Assembly (NCBI GenBank): GCA_964346145.1
Contig: CAYFTL010000001.1
Location: forward strand, 1 to 64,000
Direction of reading: 5' to 3'
Source of the DNA: CAYFTL01 sp964346145
Lineage (GTDB): Bacteria; Bacillota; Clostridia; Christensenellales; Aristaeellaceae
Length of the DNA stretch: 64,000 nt
The notes below the pieces were generated by a model. The model made no database searches. It was not told where the DNA came from and saw only the letters and a list, made by a program, of their open reading frames with translations. Made by a program: the position numbers and the translations under genes. Each line of letters starts with the position of its first letter. Position 1 is the stretch's first letter. This document shows positions 48,510-56,793 of this stretch, in pieces.

Positions 48510-48536
48510 TTCACATCAGAATTAGACTGATGTGAA
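48510..48536 (-). terminator. Terminator of the GH127 gene
   Basis: Perfect 10-base arms TTCACATCAG (48510-48519) and CTGATGTGAA (48527-48536), followed on the minus strand by six T. Confidence 0.85.
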
Positions 48537-48580
48537 TAAATAAAAATATTTGTTTGAAAACGAAAAACTATTTAGACCGC

Positions 48581-50509
48581 TTATTTCTGTGAAATTACCG
48601 GAAACTCTGCAATCCTCAGCCCTGTGTCCCCGTAAGGCACCAATTCAATCTCGCCAACCGTATCCGGATCAATCTCTGGATTAATGGGCGGCGAAGCACA
48701 GCTGGCGCCATCCATCTGCCAGCTCGGCACTTTTGCAGCTTTTACCAACAACTTTACCGCCACACCGTATCCAAACGGCCCAGCCAACTCGGGTGCTCGA
48801 ATTACTTTTGCGATAGAATCCGGGTACACCGCCCAGTTCCAGGCGCTGCCGGCACTAACCGCCCAATCCGAAAACACGCCCCGATCCACGATCTTTTCCC
48901 AATGTTCCTCCGGCCTGAAGGCCATCAACAATGGCCCCACATGGAAAGCGATGCTTTGGTGGTGCCACCGGGATTCAACAGGCTCCATAGGCAGATGAAG
49001 CAGCAAAATATCCCCCGTTTGCCAAACCCTGTCCACCACAAAATACTCACCTGCCTGAGGGGTAACCATTTCGCCGCCCGGCAAAGTGAGGGTGGCTCCG
49101 TTTGCCCATTTGGGAATGCGCAACTTAATCGGAAACGCAATGGGCTGTTTTGCACTTACATTAATTCGCACATCTTCTTCAAAGGGATATACCGTGTCCA
49201 CGTTAATGCGGACGGGCACATTTTTGATGGCGTACCTAACACTTGAGGGCGCATAGCTTACCACCGCCAGGCCGTCGTCGCAAGTCGCATACCATAAAGA
49301 GGCCACATACTTCGGCCATGCTTGGTGCATGTTGGCCGTACAGCAACCAAAATGTGGTTCCAATCCATAAATGTTGGCATCGTCATTGTTGTTATACCAG
49401 TTGCGTTTGTCCTCCGACACCTTTACCTGGTTGACTTGCTGCAGATATTGATGGGCCGTAATCTCCCGATTTAAGGTCGCCGGCAACGCATTAAAGGCCA
49501 AGCGCTCTAAAATATCCCCCAAATCATTTCCAAAATCCCCGATACCCAGCATCAGCTCTATCGTATGCATCAGTTCGGCGACGGCACATAGCTCGGTGCC
49601 TTGGGTCGGGCTTGTGCCCGATAAATGCTCATCTCCGCTAAAGATACCGTTAGGCATGCCGTGGTACTTCATCAGCTTTTCATAGCCTACCCGGAAGCCT
49701 TCGGACTCTTTGTGCCCGCTTTTGAACAAATGAGTTACAGCGGGCGCCTTCAGCCCCATAGCAATGTTCACCACGTGGGAAAGATAGTATTGGGTCGCAA
49801 GGTAAGGGCGTTCTTCCCCTACCAATTCGGTCTTTTCCTTCATTTCATTCCACGGGGTCAACTTGTCCATGGGCCTGGTGTGGGCAAAGGTATGAAAATG
49901 CGCCGTCCAATCCAAAGCCTGTGCATTCAGCTTTTTACACAGTGCAATTAAAAATTTGGCACCCGTAATATTATACAGCCAAAGCGCAACTTCCATATTT
50001 TCAGCTGCTCGGGCGACGGCCCATTCTTTGAGGGGCCTTTGATCTATGTTTTCATACTGATATTTGAAGTAAGAACCCATAAAGGTGAGGACACGCTTGT
50101 CCATAGTCGCCGTATAATACTGCTTCAACACCTTTAGCATGACCATGCGCGGCCACCAATCGTCGTTGTCCTGCGGACCAAACCAGCCGTTTTCCCGCTG
50201 GCTGTTTAACGTCCATTCTATGTAACGATGTGCTCGTTCCTTAAGCTTATCGTCATCCAACAGATAAGCCAAGGGCAACAATCCGTCCAAATAATAAGGA
50301 GTCCTTTCCCAGCCGTCCCCTTCGCCTCCGAGCCAACCGCTTTGATCCGACACATCGGACCAAAACGTATACAATTTCCCTGTCAATCCTTCGGCAGCCA
50401 ATTCCAACTCTTCGCGCAGCCAACCTTCCGGCTTGATGGCGGTAAGCGGCAACGATGCCATGGAGTTGCTGGGCAGCGGCGCACGATTAAATACCGGTTT
50501 GCTGATCAT
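48581..50509 (-). CDS. Glycoside hydrolase family 127 (beta-L-arabinofuranosidase-like)
   Basis: A 642-residue protein of the DUF1680/GH127 family. The catalytic alpha/alpha-barrel carries the Glu in GTELCAVAELMHT and the FGCCTANMHQ motif, whose cysteines bind zinc and supply the nucleophile in the Bifidobacterium enzyme HypBA1. Two C-terminal beta-sandwich domains follow (from about residue 420). No signal peptide is seen, so it should act on imported oligosaccharides. The family also has members on other sugars, so beta-L-arabinofuranosidase is the best but not the only guess. GGAGAGG precedes the ATG. It may belong functionally with the sugar locus at 8-18 kb. Confidence 0.92.
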   Translation of the reverse strand: MISKPVFNRAPLPSNSMASLPLTAIKPEGWLREELELAAEGLTGKLYTFWSDVSDQSGWLGGEGDGWERTPYYLDGLLPLAYLLDDDKLKERAHRYIEWTLNSQRENGWFGPQDNDDWWPRMVMLKVLKQYYTATMDKRVLTFMGSYFKYQYENIDQRPLKEWAVARAAENMEVALWLYNITGAKFLIALCKKLNAQALDWTAHFHTFAHTRPMDKLTPWNEMKEKTELVGEERPYLATQYYLSHVVNIAMGLKAPAVTHLFKSGHKESEGFRVGYEKLMKYHGMPNGIFSGDEHLSGTSPTQGTELCAVAELMHTIELMLGIGDFGNDLGDILERLAFNALPATLNREITAHQYLQQVNQVKVSEDKRNWYNNNDDANIYGLEPHFGCCTANMHQAWPKYVASLWYATCDDGLAVVSYAPSSVRYAIKNVPVRINVDTVYPFEEDVRINVSAKQPIAFPIKLRIPKWANGATLTLPGGEMVTPQAGEYFVVDRVWQTGDILLLHLPMEPVESRWHHQSIAFHVGPLLMAFRPEEHWEKIVDRGVFSDWAVSAGSAWNWAVYPDSIAKVIRAPELAGPFGYGVAVKLLVKAAKVPSWQMDGASCASPPINPEIDPDTVGEIELVPYGDTGLRIAEFPVISQK

Positions 50510-50523
50510 ATATAAAGCCTCTC

Positions 50524-51639
50524 CTATCGGTATGTATAGTATTCACATTCCAGTCTTCCGTTATAAAACCTACGCTTTTTGTCGGCGCGCCTGCCGAAAC
50601 CGCGCTCAAACGCCATATCGCCACTGATGGCCGACAGCGACCATTCGGGGCTGCGCGCTTTGAGCAATCCCAACTGTTTGGCCACCGCCTGCGAAGCCTT
50701 TTTATCCCCCAAGCGTTCGCCATATGGCGGATTGCACACGATAGCACCCGGACCGTCCGGCAACGACAAATCCCGCACGTCTTTTTGAATCAGTTCTATC
50801 TGCCCTGCAAGTCCGGCCTGGCGCACATGCCTGCGCGCCAGCTCCAGCGCGTCTGCGTCCACGTCGGACGCAAAAATCCGCATCGGGCGGGCGCTCCCCT
50901 GCTCGTGCCTTTCGATAGCTTGTCTTCGCAAATCCTGACCCAAACTCCGAGGCACGCATCGCCAGCTCTCAAAGGCAAAATTTCTATTCAACCCGGGCGC
51001 CCTGTTTTGAGCAATAAAAGCAGCTTCAATGGCGATTGTTCCCGTGCCGCAGCAAGGATCCCACAAAATCTGATTTGGCCGCCACCGGGACGTAAGCACC
51101 AGCGCCGCCGCCAAAGTTTCGCGCAAAGGCGCTTCGCCGTTCCAGGTTCTATAGCCCCGCCGCGAAAGCGATTCGCCGCTGCTATCCAGTGCTATGGTAA
51201 CCATATCCTTATGGATCGACACATCAATCTGATAGGTGGCCCCGCTTTCGGCAAACCATTCAATCCGATGGGAGCACTTTAAGCTTTCCACAACCGCTTT
51301 TTTGACGATGCTTTGGCAATCAGAGGGGCTCATTAGTCGAGAGCGCGCACAATGGGCGCGCACCGGAAATGCCCCCTGTGGGTCGATCCACTTGGCCCAC
51401 TCTATTTCCTTGGTTTTTTCAAACAATTCTTCGAAGGTTTCCGCTTGAAACTGTCCGCAAACCAACAAAACTCTATCGGCAGTCCGCAGCCAAAGGTTTG
51501 CCTCAAAAGCCTGCTCCCAGTCAGCATCAAACAAAACCCCACCACTACTTTGCGGTTCAACGTTTTGTATTTCCAACCGTTTTAAATCGCGGGACACCAA
51601 TCCCTCTAAGCCGAACGCAGCGTTGGCGATCCATTTCAA
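50524..51639 (-). CDS. THUMP-domain 23S rRNA guanine methyltransferase (RlmL-like)
   Basis: A 371-residue RNA methyltransferase with an N-terminal THUMP/ferredoxin-like region (1-155) and a class I Rossmann SAM domain. The SAM motif is in LWDPCCGTGTIAIEAAFIA, and the catalytic NPPY in VCNPPYGERLG indicates N2-guanine methylation, as in the N-terminal half of E. coli RlmL and Bacillus YpsC. The start appears to be TTG at 51639 with GGAGTG upstream. It runs with the same direction as the GH127 gene, 14 bases before it. Confidence 0.93.
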   Translation of the reverse strand: MKWIANAAFGLEGLVSRDLKRLEIQNVEPQSSGGVLFDADWEQAFEANLWLRTADRVLLVCGQFQAETFEELFEKTKEIEWAKWIDPQGAFPVRAHCARSRLMSPSDCQSIVKKAVVESLKCSHRIEWFAESGATYQIDVSIHKDMVTIALDSSGESLSRRGYRTWNGEAPLRETLAAALVLTSRWRPNQILWDPCCGTGTIAIEAAFIAQNRAPGLNRNFAFESWRCVPRSLGQDLRRQAIERHEQGSARPMRIFASDVDADALELARRHVRQAGLAGQIELIQKDVRDLSLPDGPGAIVCNPPYGERLGDKKASQAVAKQLGLLKARSPEWSLSAISGDMAFERGFGRRADKKRRFYNGRLECEYYTYR

Positions 51640-51680
51640 AATTCAAACACTCCACTTTCTATAGGCTCGCTCGTTATGCG

Positions 51681-52658
51681 TTACCTTTTGATTGCCGCCA
51701 AAAAGGCATCAGCGTTTTTTAACATTGTGCTTTCGTAATCGTCCAAGGCAGCGCTGGCGTGGTGCGTTGATAACGTATCGATCAGCGCCAGCCTGAATCC
51801 TGCTTCCTCCAGCGCATTTTTGAACGGCGCAGGAATTTGCCTTTCGGCCAGCAATATTTGCGCACCTGCCTTTTGCAGCCGTTCAACAACATCGGCCAAG
51901 TCCTTTTCCTCAAATGCTGAGCCGGGCTCCCGCTGTATAATATCCACCACAACCAAACCATTGTCTTCGGCATAATAAGTTAAGCTTTCGTGCAGCACAG
52001 CCACCGGCTGATCGGCGTATGCGCTAAACTTTTCATTGATCTGCTCTTGCAGCTGGTCTATTCGTTTGTCAAAGGCATCCAGATTTTTTTGATAGGCCGC
52101 AGCGTTCTCAGCGTCTATCTGTTGAAGTATTTCGGACGCCGATTCTGCGATTTGCTGCGCCCCAGGCAGCGACATCCACAGCCAGGGATTCTTCCCTTCA
52201 AAATGGCTGATATCCTCTTCGTCAATGCCCGCCTCTAGAGGCTCGCCGGAAAGTTCTAACCCTTCCAGCAGGTTGCCCACCAACAGACCCTGCTCGCTTA
52301 AGGAGATAACGGCATCGTTAAACAGTTCCAGCCCCTCTCCACCCATGAGCATTGCATAGGAAGATATGAGCGTGCGCAAATCCCAATCCGATAATTCATA
52401 ATTTCTCAAACAACCGTCTTGGGGTTGAACCAAACAATTGACTTGTACATCCTCCACCCCTGCTGCAATATTTCCGGTAATGACATATAACGGATAGAAG
52501 GATACGTAAATCTGCTTATCCCTATTATCTTCTTGGGAAGGTGGCGCACTTGCGCCTACCGTACCCGACGGCGCAGACTGGTTGGCACAGCTGGCAAGCG
52601 CTATTATAAGCGCCAGAAAGGCAATGATGATGCCCAGTACCCGTGTGGTTTTTTTCAT
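51681..52658 (-). CDS. ZnuA-like metal ABC transporter binding lipoprotein with a degraded metal site
   Basis: A 325-residue lipoprotein: signal peptide with lipobox ALASC/A, then the cluster A-1 metal-binding fold (VSFYPLYVITGNIA, long connecting helix, and HESLTYYAEDNGL with GSAFEEKDLADVV). Of the usual metal ligands only the third His is clearly there. The first histidine position reads CLRNYELSDWD rather than an HxYE type, the second reads NPWLWMSLPGA rather than PHxWLSP, and the last region reads LIDTLSTH. Metal specificity may have changed or been lost. No permease or ATPase is adjacent. I take ATG 52658 as start after GGGGGAG. Confidence 0.82.
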   Translation of the reverse strand: MKKTTRVLGIIIAFLALIIALASCANQSAPSGTVGASAPPSQEDNRDKQIYVSFYPLYVITGNIAAGVEDVQVNCLVQPQDGCLRNYELSDWDLRTLISSYAMLMGGEGLELFNDAVISLSEQGLLVGNLLEGLELSGEPLEAGIDEEDISHFEGKNPWLWMSLPGAQQIAESASEILQQIDAENAAAYQKNLDAFDKRIDQLQEQINEKFSAYADQPVAVLHESLTYYAEDNGLVVVDIIQREPGSAFEEKDLADVVERLQKAGAQILLAERQIPAPFKNALEEAGFRLALIDTLSTHHASAALDDYESTMLKNADAFLAAIKR

Positions 52659-52706
52659 TCCCCAGGACTCCCCCACAATCTATTTTTTCTGTATTTATCA
52701 CTAATC

Positions 52707-53795
52707 TTAATTAAGTTGAGCAAAAACCATGCATCCCGCAGAAGTTTGCAAGGTTTTCAGCACCTTTACATTGAGTTTTTCGCCTATGTGCCCAGCACCA
52801 TCTTCGACCACAACCATGGTTCCATCATCTAAATAGCCCACCGCTTGGTTTGACGACTTTCCTTGGCGCACCAACTGCACCTGCACTTGTTGATTTGGCA
52901 GCAGCACTTGCCGAATCGCCTTGCTCAAATCGTTTACGTTGAGTACCCGCACATCCACCAGGGAAGCCACCTTGTTTAAGTTATAATCGCAAGTGATAAG
53001 AGGGCTTTCGTATTTTTGCGCGAGTTTTAAAAGCATGGCATCCACATCGTCTTCCTGGCCAAGTTCTCCGCCATAACTCTTTAGATTGACAGCACCTTGA
53101 GCCTTTGCCCGTTCCAACAGTTCCAAACCACGCTTACCGCGCTCCCGTTTAATATCGTCTGCCGAGTCTGCCAAACTTTGAAGTTCTAACACCACAAAAT
53201 CATATGTTACCAAAGTACCGTCCAGAAAACCGGATTCAAAAACCGTGAAAATTCTCCCATCAATGATGGCGCTGGTGTCCAACAACATATTTCTTCCCAG
53301 CTCGGCCGGTTTCGTGCGTACACCCACAAATTTTTGAACCACTAAGTTGAGCTGGGTTTCCTGCAACCTCTTCGCGAAAATTACGATCCCCAAATAACCA
53401 AAGATCAAATACAACAAAGCATTGATAGCAACCTCGGCTGTACTGGGTAAAGCACCCGCATAAGAAGTGGATAATAGATAGGCTACCAACAAACCCAGTA
53501 ACAAGCCGATAGCACCCATCACTACCTGGTCGGCGGGCAACTTTTGCAGTGCGATTTCCAGCGCCTTCAAGCGCTTTTTCATCCACCCCGCAATCAACTC
53601 GGATTGAAAGAAACCAACCAAGCCGGCCACCACCGAGGGCAGCACGATGATCAGCATATGTATCCACCGAGGCACCTGTGTTACGATTTGGATGGCAAAA
53701 ACTTTCTCCACCGCCCGCAAAAGCAAAGAAATGACGCCCAAGCTCAATAACGCTGCGGACAGTGTGGTTATAAGTTTTAACACTCTTTTTGGCAT
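52707..53795 (-). CDS. PIN/TRAM membrane protein (YacL-like)
   Basis: A 362-residue protein with about four N-terminal membrane helices (9-135), a PIN nuclease domain (about 165-285) and a C-terminal TRAM RNA-binding domain. Acidic PIN residues are in LLDTSAIIDGRIF, in VLELQSLADSAD, and in LGQEDDVDAML with TCDYNLNKVA. The Bacillus homologue YacL lies near radA and disA, and here too the gene follows radA directly (21 bases). An RNase role is likely but the target RNA is not known. Membrane-anchored with the PIN domain inside the cell. Confidence 0.93.
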   Translation of the reverse strand: MPKRVLKLITTLSAALLSLGVISLLLRAVEKVFAIQIVTQVPRWIHMLIIVLPSVVAGLVGFFQSELIAGWMKKRLKALEIALQKLPADQVVMGAIGLLLGLLVAYLLSTSYAGALPSTAEVAINALLYLIFGYLGIVIFAKRLQETQLNLVVQKFVGVRTKPAELGRNMLLDTSAIIDGRIFTVFESGFLDGTLVTYDFVVLELQSLADSADDIKRERGKRGLELLERAKAQGAVNLKSYGGELGQEDDVDAMLLKLAQKYESPLITCDYNLNKVASLVDVRVLNVNDLSKAIRQVLLPNQQVQVQLVRQGKSSNQAVGYLDDGTMVVVEDGAGHIGEKLNVKVLKTLQTSAGCMVFAQLN

Positions 53796-53816
53796 GTCAA
53801 TCCTCGCTATCCTTTT

Positions 53817-55205
53817 TTATGCTTTAGTGCCGGCGCCCAGAATCATAGAAAGTCCCTGGGCCAAAGTATCGGTTCCAAATACCTGAAGCCCATTCGGCAC
53901 GCGCAGAGATTTAAGGTTTGCCTTGGGCATAAGCACGTATTCAAAGCCCATGCGCTGACATTCGTGCAAGCGGCGTTCCGCCTGGTTTACCGGACGAATC
54001 TCGCCGGCAAGCCCCACTTCGCCCATCACCGCCCATTGGGCGCCCAAAACCACATTTTTGTGGGAAGAGGCGATCGCACAACACAGCGCCAAATCTGCAG
54101 CAGGCTCATCTAGACTTAGCCCTCCGGCAATGTTTATGTACACATCTTGATTAAATAGCGGCAATCCGGCACGCTTTTCCAGCACTGCCAGCAACAAAGC
54201 CAACCTGCCCTGGTCCACACCGCTAACCATCCTGCGCGGGTTGCCAAACACCGTGGTTGCCACGAGCGCCTGAACATCCACCAGCATAGGGCGGCTGCCC
54301 TCCATCGTGCAAAGCACCACAGATCCGCTGGAGCCGTGGGCGCGGGAAGACAGCAGCACTTCCGAGGCGTTCGGCACTTCGTGCATGCCGCTTTCCTGCA
54401 TTTCAAACATACCCAATTCGTTTACTGAACCAAAGCGGTTTTTTACCGCGCGCAAAATTCGGTATTGATGCTGCTGTTCTCCCCCAAAGGCCAATACTGC
54501 ATCTACCATGTGTTCCAAAACCCGGGGACCAGCGATAGAACCCTCCTTGGTTACATGCCCCACCAAGAAAATGGCGCAACCCGACGTCTTGGCCTCTCGC
54601 ATCAAAATCGATGCCGATTCGCGAACCTGAGATACGCTGCCCGGCGCCGAAGCCATATCCGGTTTATACATGGTTTGAATGGAATCTACGATCATAAAAT
54701 CAGGCTGCACTTTATGCATCTGTTTTTGCACCGCATGTATGTCGTTTTCGGCCAATATAAAAAGCCCCTTGCTTCCGGCACCCAACCGCACGGCGCGCAT
54801 TTTTATCTGGCGCGCAGACTCTTCGCCGGAAACATACAAAACCCTGTGGCCTTTAGAGGCAAAGTTGGCCGACATTTGGGTCAGCAGTGTAGACTTCCCA
54901 ATTCCTGGATCACCGCCAACAAGGAGGAGGGAGCCTTCTACCACGCCACCACCCAGCACCCTATCCAATTCGCCAATCCCTGTGGGATGGCGCAGTACGG
55001 TATCTTCGGGGATGTCATCCAACTCCAAAGGCGTGGCTCCTGTTCCCGGCTGACGCTTCAATTTTTTTGTTTCTGTTTCAACGCTGAGCGACACATCGGT
55101 TTCGGTCAGCGTGTTCCAGCTTCCACAATCGGGGCACTTGCCCATCCACCGGGCAGATTCATACCCACACTCACTGCAAACGTACAAACTTTTCGTTTTT
55201 GCCAT
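53817..55205 (-). CDS. radA: DNA repair protein RadA
   Basis: A 462-residue RecA-like branch-migration helicase. Zinc finger CSECGYESARWMGKCPDC at residues 10-27, Walker A GGDPGIGKST, the RadA-specific KNRFG motif in VKNRFGSVNELG, and a C-terminal Lon-like domain (from about 290, with LDEPAADLALC). GGGGAGGC precedes the ATG. In many Bacillota radA is linked to the clpC operon and disA; here that linkage is broken and disA is absent. Confidence 0.97.
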   Translation of the reverse strand: MAKTKSLYVCSECGYESARWMGKCPDCGSWNTLTETDVSLSVETETKKLKRQPGTGATPLELDDIPEDTVLRHPTGIGELDRVLGGGVVEGSLLLVGGDPGIGKSTLLTQMSANFASKGHRVLYVSGEESARQIKMRAVRLGAGSKGLFILAENDIHAVQKQMHKVQPDFMIVDSIQTMYKPDMASAPGSVSQVRESASILMREAKTSGCAIFLVGHVTKEGSIAGPRVLEHMVDAVLAFGGEQQHQYRILRAVKNRFGSVNELGMFEMQESGMHEVPNASEVLLSSRAHGSSGSVVLCTMEGSRPMLVDVQALVATTVFGNPRRMVSGVDQGRLALLLAVLEKRAGLPLFNQDVYINIAGGLSLDEPAADLALCCAIASSHKNVVLGAQWAVMGEVGLAGEIRPVNQAERRLHECQRMGFEYVLMPKANLKSLRVPNGLQVFGTDTLAQGLSMILGAGTKA

Positions 55206-55232
55206 GCTTGCCTCCCCAAATAAATATGCCTT

Positions 55233-55241
55233 ATTATACCA
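55233..55241 (-). promoter_or_regulatory. Extended -10 promoter of radA
   Basis: TGGTATAAT on the minus strand about 30 bases before the radA start, with no good -35. Confidence 0.55.
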
Positions 55242-55254
55242 TAAAACGCAACGC

Positions 55255-55283
55255 TTGCCGAATCTATTCTAACCCCGTATAAT
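55255..55283 (+). promoter_or_regulatory. Promoter of the metallophosphoesterase-like gene
   Basis: TTGCCG (55255-55260), 17-base spacer, TATAAT (55278-55283), about 40 bases before the ATG at 55325. Confidence 0.6.
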
Positions 55284-55324
55284 ATACAAAGGCAATTAAA
55301 AATAATACAAAAGGCAGTACCCAC

Positions 55325-56644
55325 ATGAGCGAAAATAAGAATCATAACGATTTGAATACATCCAAAGTAAAAACCCGGACACAACGACGCCTAGAACGGG
55401 AAAGGCAAAAAAAACAAAAGAAGCGCGAGACTTTTGTGCGCATCGGCCAGCTTTTTTATTCTGGTGGTAAACAGACTGCTCAGTGCATCAAAAAGTATGC
55501 AAAAAAAGCCACCGAACATTTCGGAGAGGCGAATGACAAATCTGCCGGTCAGAATCATCCTGCCAAGCCGCGCGTATTCAGCCTGCGCCTTACCTTCCCC
55601 GTGTTTGTGCTAGTCACCGTGCTGGTTTTATTTGTTGCGCTTTTAGCGCTGGATAATCAGTCGATTCGCGTCGAAACACAAAGCATATCCATTTCCGGAT
55701 TGCCCAAAGATTTAGAAGGCTACACCATTTTACACTTGTCCGATTTAAACGCAAAGCAGTTCGGCAACAAGCAGGCCACCCTGCTGCGAAAAATCGCTGC
55801 TGAAAACTATAATATGGTGGTTATGACGGGCGATATGGTGGGCCGCTCTGGCAATGCCCAGCCTCTGTACGATTTGTTGGAAGGGATGGGTGCCGGCAAA
55901 CCGATTTATTTTATTGCCGGCGATGCCGATCCTGAAATTTTTATAGGTTCCGTACGCTCAGAGCCCGGCACTTTGTCCCAAAAAATATTAGCCGATTGGG
56001 TGGTCGGAGCCGAACAGCGCGGAGCTACTTTCTTAAACGCACCGATTCCAGTTACGGTGGGCAGCGCTACTCTTTGGCTCACCCCCGAATACCAACTCAC
56101 GCTGAATGCGACAGAGGAACTGTCTGCGTTAGAAAAACAGCACGCAATAGATCAAGAAGACGTGTTAGAAGGCGAGGAAATCGGCTTTGAATCCCTTCCC
56201 TTTACCGAGTATCGGCTAAATTCTATGAAGCAACTGCAATACGCCGTATCCCACATGCAAACCGAAGATATTCATATTGCCCTTTCCCATTATCCCCCTA
56301 CCATGGAATATTTAGGAACCAGCAAACAGCTTAATGCCGACGGAAACCCACTGTTTACCATTCCCGCAGACCTAATCATGGCGGGGCACTATTGCGGTGG
56401 CGAATGGAAATTCCCGTTTGTCGGCGCCATCTACATCCCCGCTCCCGAAGCCAAACGGCACGGCTGGTTCCCTGCCCAAAGTTCGGTAGAAGGATTGAAA
56501 AGTTTGGGCAACGCATGGCTGTACACCAGTCCCGGATTGGCCGACACCAAAAGTATTTGGTTCCCACCTATCCGCCTATTTAACACTCCAACCATTACAT
56601 TGATTACATTGACTTCCGCTCCCATTGCAGGGCCAAACGAATAA
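55325..56644 (+). CDS. Membrane-anchored metallophosphoesterase homologue with altered active site
   Basis: A 439-residue protein: a very basic and charged cytoplasmic tail (1-85, rich in Lys, Arg and Glu), one membrane helix (about 90-110) and an external calcineurin-like phosphoesterase fold. The fold is recognisable in YTILHLSDLN (about 133-142), VVMTGDMV (165-172), FIAGDADPE (196-204), ALSHYPPT (319-326) and AGHYCGGEW (353-361). Compared with the family consensus (DxH, GD, GNHE, H, GHTHGGQ) four ligand positions differ: DLN for DLH, GDAD for GNHE (two positions), and GHYC for GHTH. It may be a pseudo-enzyme. It is read divergently from radA and ends at a shared terminator. Confidence 0.85.
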   Translation: MSENKNHNDLNTSKVKTRTQRRLERERQKKQKKRETFVRIGQLFYSGGKQTAQCIKKYAKKATEHFGEANDKSAGQNHPAKPRVFSLRLTFPVFVLVTVLVLFVALLALDNQSIRVETQSISISGLPKDLEGYTILHLSDLNAKQFGNKQATLLRKIAAENYNMVVMTGDMVGRSGNAQPLYDLLEGMGAGKPIYFIAGDADPEIFIGSVRSEPGTLSQKILADWVVGAEQRGATFLNAPIPVTVGSATLWLTPEYQLTLNATEELSALEKQHAIDQEDVLEGEEIGFESLPFTEYRLNSMKQLQYAVSHMQTEDIHIALSHYPPTMEYLGTSKQLNADGNPLFTIPADLIMAGHYCGGEWKFPFVGAIYIPAPEAKRHGWFPAQSSVEGLKSLGNAWLYTSPGLADTKSIWFPPIRLFNTPTITLITLTSAPIAGPNE

Positions 56645-56666
56645 GAAACAAATCCATATAAAAAAG

Positions 56667-56722
56667 CAAAATCCAGGTTATCTATTCGGCAACAATAGGC
56701 CGATTTGATAACCTGGATTTTG
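56667..56722. terminator. Bidirectional terminator between the phosphoesterase-like gene and thrS
   Basis: Perfect 16-base arms (56667-56682 and 56707-56722) with an inner CGGC/GCCG stem. T-rich tails on both strands suit the convergent genes. Confidence 0.9.
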
Positions 56723-56793
56723 TTTTGTTATGCTCTAAATAATATTTTCAAGCATCAGAATATGTTCGTACCCCAGACGTCCGTGTCTTTAAA

